DNA from: an uncultured Acidobacteriota bacterium
Lineage (GTDB): Bacteria; Acidobacteriota; Blastocatellia; Pyrinomonadales; Pyrinomonadaceae
Length of the DNA stretch: 64,000 nucleotides
Direction: 5' to 3'
Assembly: GCA_937859595.1 (NCBI GenBank)
Contig: CALMAH010000036.1
Span: forward strand, 1 to 64,000
This document shows positions 18,340 to 28,050 of the stretch, in pieces (positions within the stretch are counted from its first letter, which is position 1; every line of letters begins with the position of its first letter). A program made the position numbers and the translations under genes. Below the pieces are notes generated by a model. That model worked only from the letters and a program-made list of their open reading frames with translations, made no database searches and had not been told where the DNA came from.

Positions 18340-20295
18340 CTAATCCGCAAGCTTCATTTCTCTCAAGATCGCCTGATAGCGCGGCTCGTTTTTGATTGCG
18401 TCAAACTCCGGTTGCACCTTTACCCATAGCATCCTATCGTCTCCCGCTCGCATACCATCTTCAAGGATGTCGAGAGCCTCATCTATCTCACCCATAACGA
18501 CCAACGCAACCGCGAACCTTATTCGGGGTTGATGTTCGACTGCGCGCCGCCTAAGATCGTTTTTCAGCTTTTCTGCTTCCGCGAGTTTGCCAAGTCTGAA
18601 ATAGGCCATCGCGCGATAGGTATCTGTGTGAAAGCTCTTCTTCGCTTGTTCAGGATAAGTTTCGTAACGGTCGAGTAGTTCCTGATATCTTCCCAGATTG
18701 AATAACGACATAGAAAGATAGCGAAATTCATTTACGGTGAACGGATCTAGAATAAAAGCCCGCTCATTGTGTTCTATTGATGCCTCAAATTGCCTGGCAA
18801 AGTTAAGAACGAGGGCATAACTTCTAAGATTGGCGTGCGACGTTGGGTCCAGTTCGCATGCCAAACGAGCATGATCTATCGCCTCATTATGCCTCCCCAA
18901 AGTGGTCAGCAGTAAACTATAGACTCGATGATGTTCGGCCACATTTGGAGTCAGCGCGATCGCTGTTCGAAAGTGATGCTCTGCCCCGGCCCAATCCCAT
19001 TCATAGGTCCGTTTGATCCAACCCATAGAGGCGTGGACCTCAGCAAGATTTGGATCAAGCTCCAAGGCGCGAAGGGCATATGAGCGGGCGTACTCGTATT
19101 TGCGCTTGCGCTCGTCATTAGTACGTGCAAGATTAGCGTCGCGGGCATGAAGATCCGCAAGTCCTGTCAGTGCCAAGACAAAATTCGGATCAAGAGTAAG
19201 GGCAAGCTCAAATTCTTTCAGAGCATTTACAAAGTTACCCTCATATGCCCTGCGATTGAAGTAAAGCAAACGGCCGCGCTGGTAAGCTTGATAGGCCTCA
19301 GAACTCTTGGTCGGAGGCCTACTTGCGACCAAATTCTCCGCTGCGATCTTCGAAAGCCCATTTTCAGCTATCAACTTTCCAAAGATCGTTTCTTGTAGAT
19401 CCAGCATTTGTTCAGGCCGTCCATCGAACTGCCCGGTCCAGATATTCTCTCCCGTACTTACTTTGATAAGCTGCAAATTTACTCTTATTCGCCCGCTTTC
19501 ATCCTGAACACGCCCGTCCAGTACCGCATCCAAGCCGAGATGACGGCCTATCGCGATCGGATCGCGCAGGTCATGATCATATGCGAGCATTGCCGAAGCG
19601 GGTCGTACCACAAAAACACCGAGACGGCTAAGCCGGACGGTAAGGGAGTCAGTAAGCCCAAACCGAACGCTTTCATCTACGTACCCAACGGCCCTAATCG
19701 GCAGCACCGCGATGTTATTGATCCCTGCAAGGGAACCTCCTGAGTTCCGATTGTATGCAGCCCACAGCAAAGCCGCCCCAACCACGATCACTAATAAAAC
19801 CCCGGTTGTCATTACCGGAACTGAAAAGCGTCTCGCCTTTGTTACTCTCTCGCCCGTCTTTGGTGTATGAATTAAAGGCTCGCCGAAACCGATTTCTGCG
19901 TTACCATCGACCTCTTCAATGACGGTCCTTGAGACAACTCGGCGTTCGATGGTTATCTCCCGCTGCTCAATGATATCTTCAACCTGCGCGAGGAAACGGT
20001 AACCGCGTTTGGGGATAGTTTCAATATATTCCCGTCCCCCTATCAAGCCAAGTGTTTTTCGAAGAATATAGATATTGTGCGTAAGGTTGCTTTCCTCGAC
20101 GAATGCTTCACCCCACACCCGGTCCATTATCTCGTCCTTTGAAAGTATCTCACCGGGCCTTCCGGTCAGCTCAACCAAAAGATCAACTGCTTTGGGCGGC
20201 AGAGAAACAACCGCTTCCTGATGCCAGAGCACACGGGTGCTGATATCAAGCCGGAACTCGTCAAACTCGCGAAATGTGGCGATGTCGTTTTCCAT
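18340..20295 (-). CDS. winged-helix/TM/TPR protein (CadC-like, copy A)
   Basis: 651 residues. Residues about 10-105 are an OmpR/PhoB-type winged helix (LPPKAVDLLVELTGRPGE, ETIPKRGYRF). A single TM segment lies near 180-205 (VMTTGVLLVIVVGAALLWAA). A TolB/FlgO-like domain follows (NNIAVLPIRAVG to about 335), then a run of TPR helices to the C-terminus. This is the one-component ToxR/CadC plan: DNA binding inside, sensing outside the membrane. It is a paralogue of the gene 112 bp upstream on the same strand; both share domain order and end with a similar motif (KVQPEFDAIKNEPRYQ here). The regulated genes and signal are unknown. Confidence 0.88.
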   Translation of the reverse strand: MENDIATFREFDEFRLDISTRVLWHQEAVVSLPPKAVDLLVELTGRPGEILSKDEIMDRVWGEAFVEESNLTHNIYILRKTLGLIGGREYIETIPKRGYRFLAQVEDIIEQREITIERRVVSRTVIEEVDGNAEIGFGEPLIHTPKTGERVTKARRFSVPVMTTGVLLVIVVGAALLWAAYNRNSGGSLAGINNIAVLPIRAVGYVDESVRFGLTDSLTVRLSRLGVFVVRPASAMLAYDHDLRDPIAIGRHLGLDAVLDGRVQDESGRIRVNLQLIKVSTGENIWTGQFDGRPEQMLDLQETIFGKLIAENGLSKIAAENLVASRPPTKSSEAYQAYQRGRLLYFNRRAYEGNFVNALKEFELALTLDPNFVLALTGLADLHARDANLARTNDERKRKYEYARSYALRALELDPNLAEVHASMGWIKRTYEWDWAGAEHHFRTAIALTPNVAEHHRVYSLLLTTLGRHNEAIDHARLACELDPTSHANLRSYALVLNFARQFEASIEHNERAFILDPFTVNEFRYLSMSLFNLGRYQELLDRYETYPEQAKKSFHTDTYRAMAYFRLGKLAEAEKLKNDLRRRAVEHQPRIRFAVALVVMGEIDEALDILEDGMRAGDDRMLWVKVQPEFDAIKNEPRYQAILREMKLAD

Positions 20296-20407
20296 GCGAA
20301 ACGGATCAAAGGTCCAAAAGGCCCGCTAGGATACTGAGGGGTCTAAAAAAAAGTCTATTTGAGATCTGTCCTTTTTACAACATGTTTCTCGTAGGATCAT
20401 TCCGCGT

Positions 20408-22345
20408 CTATTTCTGGGCGGAAGTGGGAAGTCCCAACTTCTTGAGCAATTGTTTGAATTCGGGCTCCATTCTGATGAAAGCAAACTCTGGCTCGACATT
20501 TATATTTGCAGCCCAAGGGTGCTTAGATTCGATCGCACTCTGCAGCAGCTTAAGAGTCGCTGCCGAATCCCTTATATGCGATGCAAGAATTGCCCTGCTG
20601 TGTTCGGACACCCCGGTTTTCTCCCACTCTTCCAACCAGTATTTGATCACTTCATCAACAGCCTGGGTCTTTCTTCGTTCTCGGATATTGTCTGCAAGCT
20701 CTGTAGAGCCGGAGTTGTCCAACGCTTCCAAATAGGCCAGCATCGCTCGCTCTTTATCACCTGTCTGCCATATACACCGTGCAAGATACCAACGAGGCGA
20801 AGAAAGTCTTCCATCCCGATCTATCGCCTCCCTGAAATGCCTCATAGCATCTTGGTTCTTACCTGAAAAGTAAAGAACAACACCAAGATTCATATTTACC
20901 CCGACCGACGCTGGTTCAAGTTCAACAGCGCGGCGAAGATCTGCTTCTGCTGCAGAAAAGTCCCCGAGTTTCAGCCTTAACATTCCTCGCCTGTGAAATG
21001 CGTCTGCCAAATCCGGGCTCAACTCAAAAGCCTTTTCAAATGAACGTGCGGCCGCTTCCCAGTCCCACTCATATGTGGTTTGGATCAGGCCCATAGTTAC
21101 AAATGCCTGGTAATTTTCAGGGTCTATCTCGATCGCGCGCTCAAGAAACGTCTTCGCGCGATCTACGTTTTCCTCGGAAAGGTCATAGTTGTAATCGTAT
21201 TTGAGATAATGAGAATCTGCGATCCCGACATAGGCTTCGGCGAAATTTGGGTCGATCTCGATAGCTTTTTCAAAATATTCAATGGCCTTGGTCAAGCCCT
21301 CAAAAGTTCGCTTTTGCCAGAAATAGCGACCCGTGAGGAAGTTCTCATACGCTTCAGGGTTTTCCGTCGGATTCTGTGCCAGCACCAAGTCGCCCCGTCC
21401 CGCCTCCTCCGTTCTCAATAGCGTTAGTATTCGCCCAGAAATTATGTCCTGCAAAGCCAGCAGCCGGTCTGGTTCGCCCACGAAACGATCGGACCAGATC
21501 TGATCGCCCGTACTTGTCGAGATAGCCCTGAGTTCAACTCTGAGGATCGCATCCTTCAACTCAACGCTCCCTGTGAACACCGCATCAACCAGCAACTCAC
21601 GGCCAGCGGTCACAGGGTCAACTTGGCCATCCATGTATCGCTGTACAACTGCTGTCGGGCGTATCCTGATCCTTTCTACTTCGCTCAATCGCGTGATGAC
21701 CGAATCGGTGATCCTCATCCGTAATATTTCATCCTCATTGCCCACTGCCCTTAGCGGCAGTACCGCAAGCGATCTTACGTTCGAAAAGCCAGCGACTGGC
21801 CTATCAGCTTGATACCATCTGGCCGCGAGTCCGGCAACGATAACCACTGCCACGACGATAACCAAAGCCGCTGCCCACCGGCGATAACCCTTTGGAGCTG
21901 AGACGCCTTCCGGCAAAGTCGCGACAGGCTTCTCGCTTGCGGCTGTCGCCTGTAATTGTAGATCTTTCTCATCGACCCACCGGGGGTCCGCCGGCGCCGC
22001 GGCGATCAACCCATTGCCCTCCGTCCCAACCACATCGGCGACAAATCGATATCCTCGCCGCGGTACTGTCTTTATAAACTCGTCCGGACATTTTTCCCGA
22101 ATCGCCTTTCTTATGGAATGAATTGCATGGGTAAGGCTGCTCTCCGCGCCGGGGGCCTCGCCCCAAACTCGCGCCGCAAGCTCCTCTTTTCTTATGATCT
22201 CACCCGGCGTTTCCGTTAGGACGATCAGCAGTTCGATCGCCTTTTCGGGGAGATCGACAGGGTCGTCCCCATACCAGAGTTCTTTTTTCTTCACCACCAG
22301 CCGAAAATCTTCGAAGCGGCGTATGTCGTTGAACTCATTTGACAT
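20408..22345 (-). CDS. winged-helix/TM/TPR protein (CadC-like, copy B)
   Basis: 645 residues with the same plan as its downstream paralogue: winged helix (about 8-105, LPEKAIELLIVLTETPGE, KTVPRRGYRFVADV), a TM segment near 160-180 (WAAALVIVVAVVIVAGLAA), a TolB/FlgO-like domain beginning RSLAVLPLRAVG, and TPRs with clear consensus (AIEYFEKAIEIDPNFAEAYVGIA). The two copies have diverged substantially, so the duplication is old. It is transcribed away from the small acidic ORF and the giant secreted protein, so the 191-bp divergent spacer could hold its operator, but I see no clear inverted repeat there. Confidence 0.88.
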   Translation of the reverse strand: MSNEFNDIRRFEDFRLVVKKKELWYGDDPVDLPEKAIELLIVLTETPGEIIRKEELAARVWGEAPGAESSLTHAIHSIRKAIREKCPDEFIKTVPRRGYRFVADVVGTEGNGLIAAAPADPRWVDEKDLQLQATAASEKPVATLPEGVSAPKGYRRWAAALVIVVAVVIVAGLAARWYQADRPVAGFSNVRSLAVLPLRAVGNEDEILRMRITDSVITRLSEVERIRIRPTAVVQRYMDGQVDPVTAGRELLVDAVFTGSVELKDAILRVELRAISTSTGDQIWSDRFVGEPDRLLALQDIISGRILTLLRTEEAGRGDLVLAQNPTENPEAYENFLTGRYFWQKRTFEGLTKAIEYFEKAIEIDPNFAEAYVGIADSHYLKYDYNYDLSEENVDRAKTFLERAIEIDPENYQAFVTMGLIQTTYEWDWEAAARSFEKAFELSPDLADAFHRRGMLRLKLGDFSAAEADLRRAVELEPASVGVNMNLGVVLYFSGKNQDAMRHFREAIDRDGRLSSPRWYLARCIWQTGDKERAMLAYLEALDNSGSTELADNIRERRKTQAVDEVIKYWLEEWEKTGVSEHSRAILASHIRDSAATLKLLQSAIESKHPWAANINVEPEFAFIRMEPEFKQLLKKLGLPTSAQK

Positions 22346-22536
22346 AGAACGTTTAAGAAATCATTAAGAAAAAAACGAGAAAACCCTCAAGACAGTTTTT
22401 GACGGAATTCGCTACGATTCGCAAAGTCCAAAGATGAGGAACTCACGATCTAGCGGATAGGTCGCTGCACCTTTCGGAAAGTACGCCGCCGAAATACCCA
22501 TTAACGGACAATATACAAAGTTTAAGGCAAGGCAGA

Positions 22537-22791
22537 ATGGAAAACAAGAAAATTGTTATCACAACTGTTTCTTCCGAGACCATAACGGTCAAGCGTACCA
22601 AAGCGATCTTAAAGGACGTAAAGACGCCGGTTGAAGACGACGTTAAGACTTCGCAGGTAAAAGTGATTGAACAAGATCTTGCCTCGGCGATAGCCAAAAT
22701 GGAGCTAGGTCCCTGTGATGAAGGAGCCTCGGACCCGAAACAAATGAACCCGGGCGAACCAGAACCTGCCGCCGATGATCATGGCAATTAG
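22537..22791 (+). CDS. small acidic hypothetical protein
   Basis: 84 residues, rich in Lys/Thr/Val in the first half and Asp/Glu/Pro in the second, one cysteine, no signal peptide or membrane segment. An AAGGCAG element 2 bp before the ATG could serve as a short-spaced ribosome binding site. It sits between the divergent winged-helix/TPR gene and the giant secreted protein, 20 bp upstream of the latter, so the two are likely co-transcribed. I do not recognise it; a chaperone-like or regulatory partner of the large protein is only a guess. Confidence 0.5.
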   Translation: MENKKIVITTVSSETITVKRTKAILKDVKTPVEDDVKTSQVKVIEQDLASAIAKMELGPCDEGASDPKQMNPGEPEPAADDHGN

Positions 22792-22811
22792 ATGAAAAAA
22801 GGAGTGTATGT

Positions 22812-25800
22812 ATGACCTATAAATTGAGCAGATCTTTATCGCATCGACCCCCAAAAGTGGTCTTTTCGACATTATTCATCATTGTCTTTTTAGGAACTTT
22901 CTCTGTATTTAATCTCGCTCAGAGTGATCCGCAGCCTGCGATAATGGGTACCACTAGCTCCAGCAATCGCGTAGTAGTGTTTCCAGATCCGGGAAACCAG
23001 CCAAATACTCAAATATTGGTTCCCGGGCTTCCGGCGAACGCAAATCCCCACGGTGTCGCATACTTTGACAGTGACAGGGCCTTGGTCTCCGATTTTAATA
23101 CTTCTCGAATATTCTTGGTTCGAGTTTCGACCGGCACATTACTAGCCACGATCGACACTTCAGCGGCCCCAGCCTATAACGGAACAGGTTCGATCGCTGT
23201 CTCGCCTGATGGACAAACCGCACTTGCGGTGGGAAATAATGATCAACTGATAGTCATCCGTGCTCCTTTCAATAATCAGTCGATCAGGCAGCAAATAACC
23301 TTACCGGGACTCCTCGATTCATTCCAAACCCAAGCGATCGTTTTTGACAATACGGGGCGAGCATTTGTGAATACACGCTTCGGGATATCGGTTATCGATC
23401 CTCCATATGCCTCGGTATCGTTTACTATGGCTCACAATGTGCTTCAGACCTATACTGGGGCACTCGCGATCTCGCCGGATGGAAGCACCCTGCTCTTAAC
23501 GCGGGCAACAAATGCAGTAAGGATCTACGATGCACCATTTTCATCTGAATCGGTACCGGTCGTGCGTCTTTTCCCAGCTAATGAGAGCATTGGACTAAGC
23601 GGGATCATGATAACCCCGGATGGCAATACGGCGATAACGGTTAGTGCCGGCAACTACCGAGCATTTTTTATGCACGCGCCTTTTACGGCGAGCTCTGTGA
23701 TCGAGGATATTCCTTTGCCGGTCGATAATTCCGGTTCGTTTGAAGATGTGGGGATCAGTGCAGATGGCAGGCTCGCAATTTTGACCGGGAATGGGATCGA
23801 TCAGGATCTGCCTGCGGTTCTGATCCGGGCCCCGTTCACTGCTGCTAAAACAGAAACTCTAAATCTTCCTGTTGGAGGCGTTGCTAACCCAAGCCGGGGT
23901 GCCGGTGCTGTGCGTTTCGTTCCACCCGGCCATGCTCCGGGGTTAAGTATTTCGATAAGTGGACCGTCCTCTGTCTGGGTCGGGGGAAATTTGACCTATA
24001 CGATCAATTATGCGAATACCGGCTCGCAATCGTCAGAAAATACCATCATAAATGCCCCACTGCCCGTAGGCACAACTTTCGTGTCCGCTTCGGACGGAGG
24101 CCAGCTAATCGACGGCAACGTTGTCTTCAACGTAGGAACGGTTGTACCTGCGGGCGTTCCACAGACCGTTTCATTCACGGTCAATGTAACCGCACCGGGC
24201 GGACAGTCCCTCATTGCCAAAAACTATACTATTGCCGCTGCGGGAATTTTCCCGGTCTACGGTCTGGCGGCTCGGACCGCCGTTTTCGGCGTAGGTAGTT
24301 GTTCGACACCGGATGTTCGGTTTGTTTCTTTGTCTCCGTCGGAGATCCCTCTTGCAACGGGCCTACGTACCATCGTTACCGGGGATTTCAATAATGACGG
24401 CAACCTGGATTTTGCGTTTACGGGTCTTGGACAGCCTGGGGTGATCTCCGTCCTGTTGGGCGACGGACTTGGCACATTCACGCCCCCGGCAACACCTCCT
24501 GTTACCGTACAGACCAATCCCGAATTTATGGTTGCTGCCGATGTAAATAACGACGGTAACCTAGACCTTTTGGTTGTTAATACCCAATCTCAATCGAGCA
24601 GCGTATCGGTTCGATTAGGGGACGGGAATGGTGGCTTCGCTCCTCCAGCAGTGCCGGAGATCGCAGTTGGTACGCAACCAACCTATATTGCTGTCGGCGA
24701 TTTCAACAACGATGGCAATATTGACTTCATCACTGCCAATAACGCATCCGGACAAAACAGCGTATCGATCAGGCTGGGTAACGGCATAGGAGGGTTTACC
24801 TCCCCGGCGGTGCCTGAGATCGCGGTAGGGACGCAGCCTTGGGCGGTTGCCGTTGGTGATTTCAACAACGACGGTAACCTCGATTTCGTTGCTACCAACA
24901 ATTCGGCAATTTCGAATAACGTTTCTATCAGGCTGGGAGACGGCCAGGGAGGTTTTACTTCACCTGCTGTCCCCCAGATCCCGGTAGGCTCTTCTCCTCG
25001 CGGAATTGCTGTTGCGGACTTCAATAATGACGGCAATTTGGACTTTGCGGTAGCCAATCAACAGGCGGGCAATGTTTCGATCCGGCTCGGCAACGGGCTA
25101 GGGGGATTTACATCTCCGGTCGTGCCTCAAATAACCGCTGGCTCAAGCCCAAGGACTCTTGTAATTGAAGATCTTAATAACGATGGGAACAAAGACCTTG
25201 TGATCGTTAACCTTGGGTCGTCTATGACCTCGATCCGCCTCGGTGATGGAAACGGCGGGTTCTCTCTTTCCGCTGAACCCGAGATCCCGGTCGGCCGAGC
25301 CCCTTATCACGTTGCTGTCGGCGACTTCAATAACGACGAGAAAATAGATCTTGCGGTGATCGGTGCCTTTCTGGAAGGCTTTATTTCAGTACGGTACGGC
25401 GCCTGTGTTGGCGGTACTTCTGAACTAACACTCTCGCCACCAACCGCCAACGTGCCGGTTGGAGGAACGCAGCAGTTTTCCGTGAGTGGCGGCACGGCTC
25501 CGTATACGTTCAGCATCTTCCAGAACCAATCTGGTGGAAGCATTGATCCCGGAACAGGATTTTACACCGCCGGCGCGGTTGCCGGAACCGATACGATCCG
25601 CGTTACTGATGCCGAGAACGCAACAGCAGAGGCGACCGTAACAGTTGTACAGCCTGAACCGCTGGCGATCTCGCCACAGATCGCGACATTGCCGGCCGGG
25701 GGTACCCAGCAGTTCACGGCGAACGGCGGGACCGCGCCCTACTCGTTTACTATCCTTCAAAATCAGTCAGGTGGGAGCATCAACGCCGAAACCGGCCTTT

Positions 25801-27911
25801 ACACGGCCGGCCCGAACCCAGGCACCGACATTGTCCGTGTAACGGATGATGAAAAGGCCACGGCGGATGCTACGGTCACGGTCATTCTGTCAGATCCACT
25901 AGAGATCTCTCCGCAGGCTGCGACGATAAATGCGGGTGGCACGCAGCAGTTTGCCGCATCTGGGGGGACCGCGCCCTACTCGTTTACCATTTTTCAAAAT
26001 CAGTCAGGTGGGAGCATCAACGCCGAAACCGGCTTTTACACGGCGGGTCCGAACCCGGGCACCGACATTGTCCGCGTAACGGATTCGGCCGGCGCAAACG
26101 ATGATGCCTTCGTTACGGTCGAACTGCTGGCGTGCCTGACGCCGCCGCCGAACCTGGTCGCCTGGTGGAGAGGCGAGGGCAACGCCGTGGATATTATGGG
26201 CGGACCAGGCGGAACGCTGGAGGGCGGTGCCACCTTTGCACCGGGACACGTCGGACAGGCATTTGACCTTAACGGCACCGACGCTTCAGTCCTGCTACCG
26301 TCTTTAAATCTCGGCAATGCATACACTGTGGAGTTTTGGGCAAATTTAAGGACCGGTTCACTTCCGACCTTTACTCACATTGTTTCAAACTCTTGGACCG
26401 CTACTGGATTTGGGACTTTGTATCTTCGCAACAATCGGTCCTTTACTTATTACTATGGGGGCACTCCTGTAGCCCAGACCGCTGCTGAGATCTTACCCGT
26501 GGGAGAGTTTGCCCACGTAGCTCTGACTCGAGACGCTACCGACGGCCTTACACGGATATATGTGAACGGATTGCTTGCGGCGACCTCAAGCAATACTTCT
26601 TCCGTTGCGTTTAACAATCAAGTTAGGCTGGGGTATTCCGTTGATTCGGAAAGCTCTCGCTTTCCAGGCCTAATTGATGAAGCAACGTTCTATAACCGAA
26701 CTCTTTCTCAGGCAGAGATACAGGCCATACACGCCGCTGGTGAAGGCGGGAAGTGCGCTCCTTTATTTATGTCGCCCCAAACCGTCACTCTTGGCACCGG
26801 TGGCTTCCAGCAGTTCGAGGCCAACGGCGGAACCGCTCCGTACACGTTTAGCATTGTTCAAAATGAGACAGGTGCAAGCATCAATCCTGATACGGGATTT
26901 TATCTGGCGGGTCAGACCCCCGGCACGGACATAGTTCGGGTTACGGATTCGAACAATTCGTCGCTCGACTCCACTGTTACGGTCTTGCAATGCCTCACGC
27001 TTCCAAACGGCATCGCCGGATGGTGGAAAGGCGAGGGTAACACCGCAGACGCAATGGGCGGCCCAAGCGGAACGCTGGAGGGCGGTGCCACCTTTGCACC
27101 GGGACACGTCGGGGAGGCATTCGACCTGAACGGCACCGACGCTTCAGTCCTGCTTCCGACAATGGATCTTGGCAATGCCTTTACGATAGAGCTTTGGGCA
27201 AATCTCCGGAATATTCCCCAATTTACCCAGTTCATTGCCCTTGTTTCGAACAATTCTTCGGACAGCGGATATGGATCCTTGTTTGTAATGAACGACGGGC
27301 ACCTCCTGTACCAAGGTGGCCTTGTATCTGCGGCAACTGCGCCCGGGATCTTGCCAGTAGGACAGTTTACACACATTGCTTTGACTCGTGATGCTACCGA
27401 TGGGCGTACGCGGATATACGTGAACGGTGCACTTGCAGCTACTTCAACTGCGACCTCCTTCGTCCCATTTAATAATCCAGTTAGGCTGGGATTTTCGATA
27501 ATTGGGGCTCATGCCCGCTTTAATGGGCTAATTGACGAGGCCACATTCTATAGCCGAACTCTTTCACAGTCAGAGATAGAGGCCATACATGCTGTCGGGC
27601 AGGGCGGAAAATGTTTTACCCCCACTTCCGCTCCGGCCTCGGTCAGCGGGCGCGTCCTTACGTCTGATGGGCGAGGACTGGCACGAACAAGGGTGACGCT
27701 GACCGATGTAAAGGGTACGACGCGTGTCGCACAGACCAACGCATTCGGCTATTTCGCGTTCGACGATGTCAGAGTCGGCGAGTCTTATGTTCTGGCCGTA
27801 TCACACCGCAGCTATCAGTTCGAAGAACCGGAGCGGGTTATTACGGTCGACGACGACATAACAGGGATAGTGTTTAGCGCTATTGATGGCCGGAAACCCG
27901 GCGGGCTCTAG
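22812..27911 (+). CDS. giant secreted protein: propeller, DUF11-like, FG-GAP, Ig-like, two LamG, C-terminal carboxypeptidase-regulatory domain
   Basis: 1699 residues with ATG preceded by GGAG. A signal peptide ends near residue 37. Residues about 40-375 look like a YncE-type beta-propeller (ISPDG/TPDG repeats). A DUF11-like domain covers about 378-485. Seven FG-GAP/VCBS repeats (GDFNNDGNLDF type, calcium-binding Asp/Asn loops) cover about 500-865. Three Ig-like repeats ending TVTV lie at about 869-1105, LamG domain 1 at about 1106-1314, a fourth Ig-like repeat at 1314-1390, LamG 2 at 1391-1605, and a CarboxypepD_reg-type domain closes the protein (SGRVLTSDGRGLARTRV). No LPXTG, T9SS or PEP-CTERM tail was recognised. 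Role is probably adhesion or cell-surface binding of glycans or proteins; this is inferred from domains. A terminator follows. Confidence 0.88.
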   Translation: MTYKLSRSLSHRPPKVVFSTLFIIVFLGTFSVFNLAQSDPQPAIMGTTSSSNRVVVFPDPGNQPNTQILVPGLPANANPHGVAYFDSDRALVSDFNTSRIFLVRVSTGTLLATIDTSAAPAYNGTGSIAVSPDGQTALAVGNNDQLIVIRAPFNNQSIRQQITLPGLLDSFQTQAIVFDNTGRAFVNTRFGISVIDPPYASVSFTMAHNVLQTYTGALAISPDGSTLLLTRATNAVRIYDAPFSSESVPVVRLFPANESIGLSGIMITPDGNTAITVSAGNYRAFFMHAPFTASSVIEDIPLPVDNSGSFEDVGISADGRLAILTGNGIDQDLPAVLIRAPFTAAKTETLNLPVGGVANPSRGAGAVRFVPPGHAPGLSISISGPSSVWVGGNLTYTINYANTGSQSSENTIINAPLPVGTTFVSASDGGQLIDGNVVFNVGTVVPAGVPQTVSFTVNVTAPGGQSLIAKNYTIAAAGIFPVYGLAARTAVFGVGSCSTPDVRFVSLSPSEIPLATGLRTIVTGDFNNDGNLDFAFTGLGQPGVISVLLGDGLGTFTPPATPPVTVQTNPEFMVAADVNNDGNLDLLVVNTQSQSSSVSVRLGDGNGGFAPPAVPEIAVGTQPTYIAVGDFNNDGNIDFITANNASGQNSVSIRLGNGIGGFTSPAVPEIAVGTQPWAVAVGDFNNDGNLDFVATNNSAISNNVSIRLGDGQGGFTSPAVPQIPVGSSPRGIAVADFNNDGNLDFAVANQQAGNVSIRLGNGLGGFTSPVVPQITAGSSPRTLVIEDLNNDGNKDLVIVNLGSSMTSIRLGDGNGGFSLSAEPEIPVGRAPYHVAVGDFNNDEKIDLAVIGAFLEGFISVRYGACVGGTSELTLSPPTANVPVGGTQQFSVSGGTAPYTFSIFQNQSGGSIDPGTGFYTAGAVAGTDTIRVTDAENATAEATVTVVQPEPLAISPQIATLPAGGTQQFTANGGTAPYSFTILQNQSGGSINAETGLYTAGPNPGTDIVRVTDDEKATADATVTVILSDPLEISPQAATINAGGTQQFAASGGTAPYSFTIFQNQSGGSINAETGFYTAGPNPGTDIVRVTDSAGANDDAFVTVELLACLTPPPNLVAWWRGEGNAVDIMGGPGGTLEGGATFAPGHVGQAFDLNGTDASVLLPSLNLGNAYTVEFWANLRTGSLPTFTHIVSNSWTATGFGTLYLRNNRSFTYYYGGTPVAQTAAEILPVGEFAHVALTRDATDGLTRIYVNGLLAATSSNTSSVAFNNQVRLGYSVDSESSRFPGLIDEATFYNRTLSQAEIQAIHAAGEGGKCAPLFMSPQTVTLGTGGFQQFEANGGTAPYTFSIVQNETGASINPDTGFYLAGQTPGTDIVRVTDSNNSSLDSTVTVLQCLTLPNGIAGWWKGEGNTADAMGGPSGTLEGGATFAPGHVGEAFDLNGTDASVLLPTMDLGNAFTIELWANLRNIPQFTQFIALVSNNSSDSGYGSLFVMNDGHLLYQGGLVSAATAPGILPVGQFTHIALTRDATDGRTRIYVNGALAATSTATSFVPFNNPVRLGFSIIGAHARFNGLIDEATFYSRTLSQSEIEAIHAVGQGGKCFTPTSAPASVSGRVLTSDGRGLARTRVTLTDVKGTTRVAQTNAFGYFAFDDVRVGESYVLAVSHRSYQFEEPERVITVDDDITGIVFSAIDGRKPGGL

Positions 27912-28023
27912 AGTAAAGACTGGCAGGGGCAGGCTCGAAGACGATGCCATCCCTGCTGAACCCGGTGATCTTTGGGAAACGGTGAATGGCGTCACCTCCT
28001 TGGGGGAGATCGCCGGGATATGG

Positions 28024-28050
28024 GGGAGCCTTTCCGAGGCTCCCATTTTT
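28024..28050 (+). terminator. intrinsic terminator after the giant secreted protein
   Basis: GGGAGCC (28024-28030) pairs with GGCTCCC (28038-28044) around a 7-base loop and is followed by ATTTTT. It sits in the gap between convergent genes and its T-run touches the stop of the opposing gene. Confidence 0.8.
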
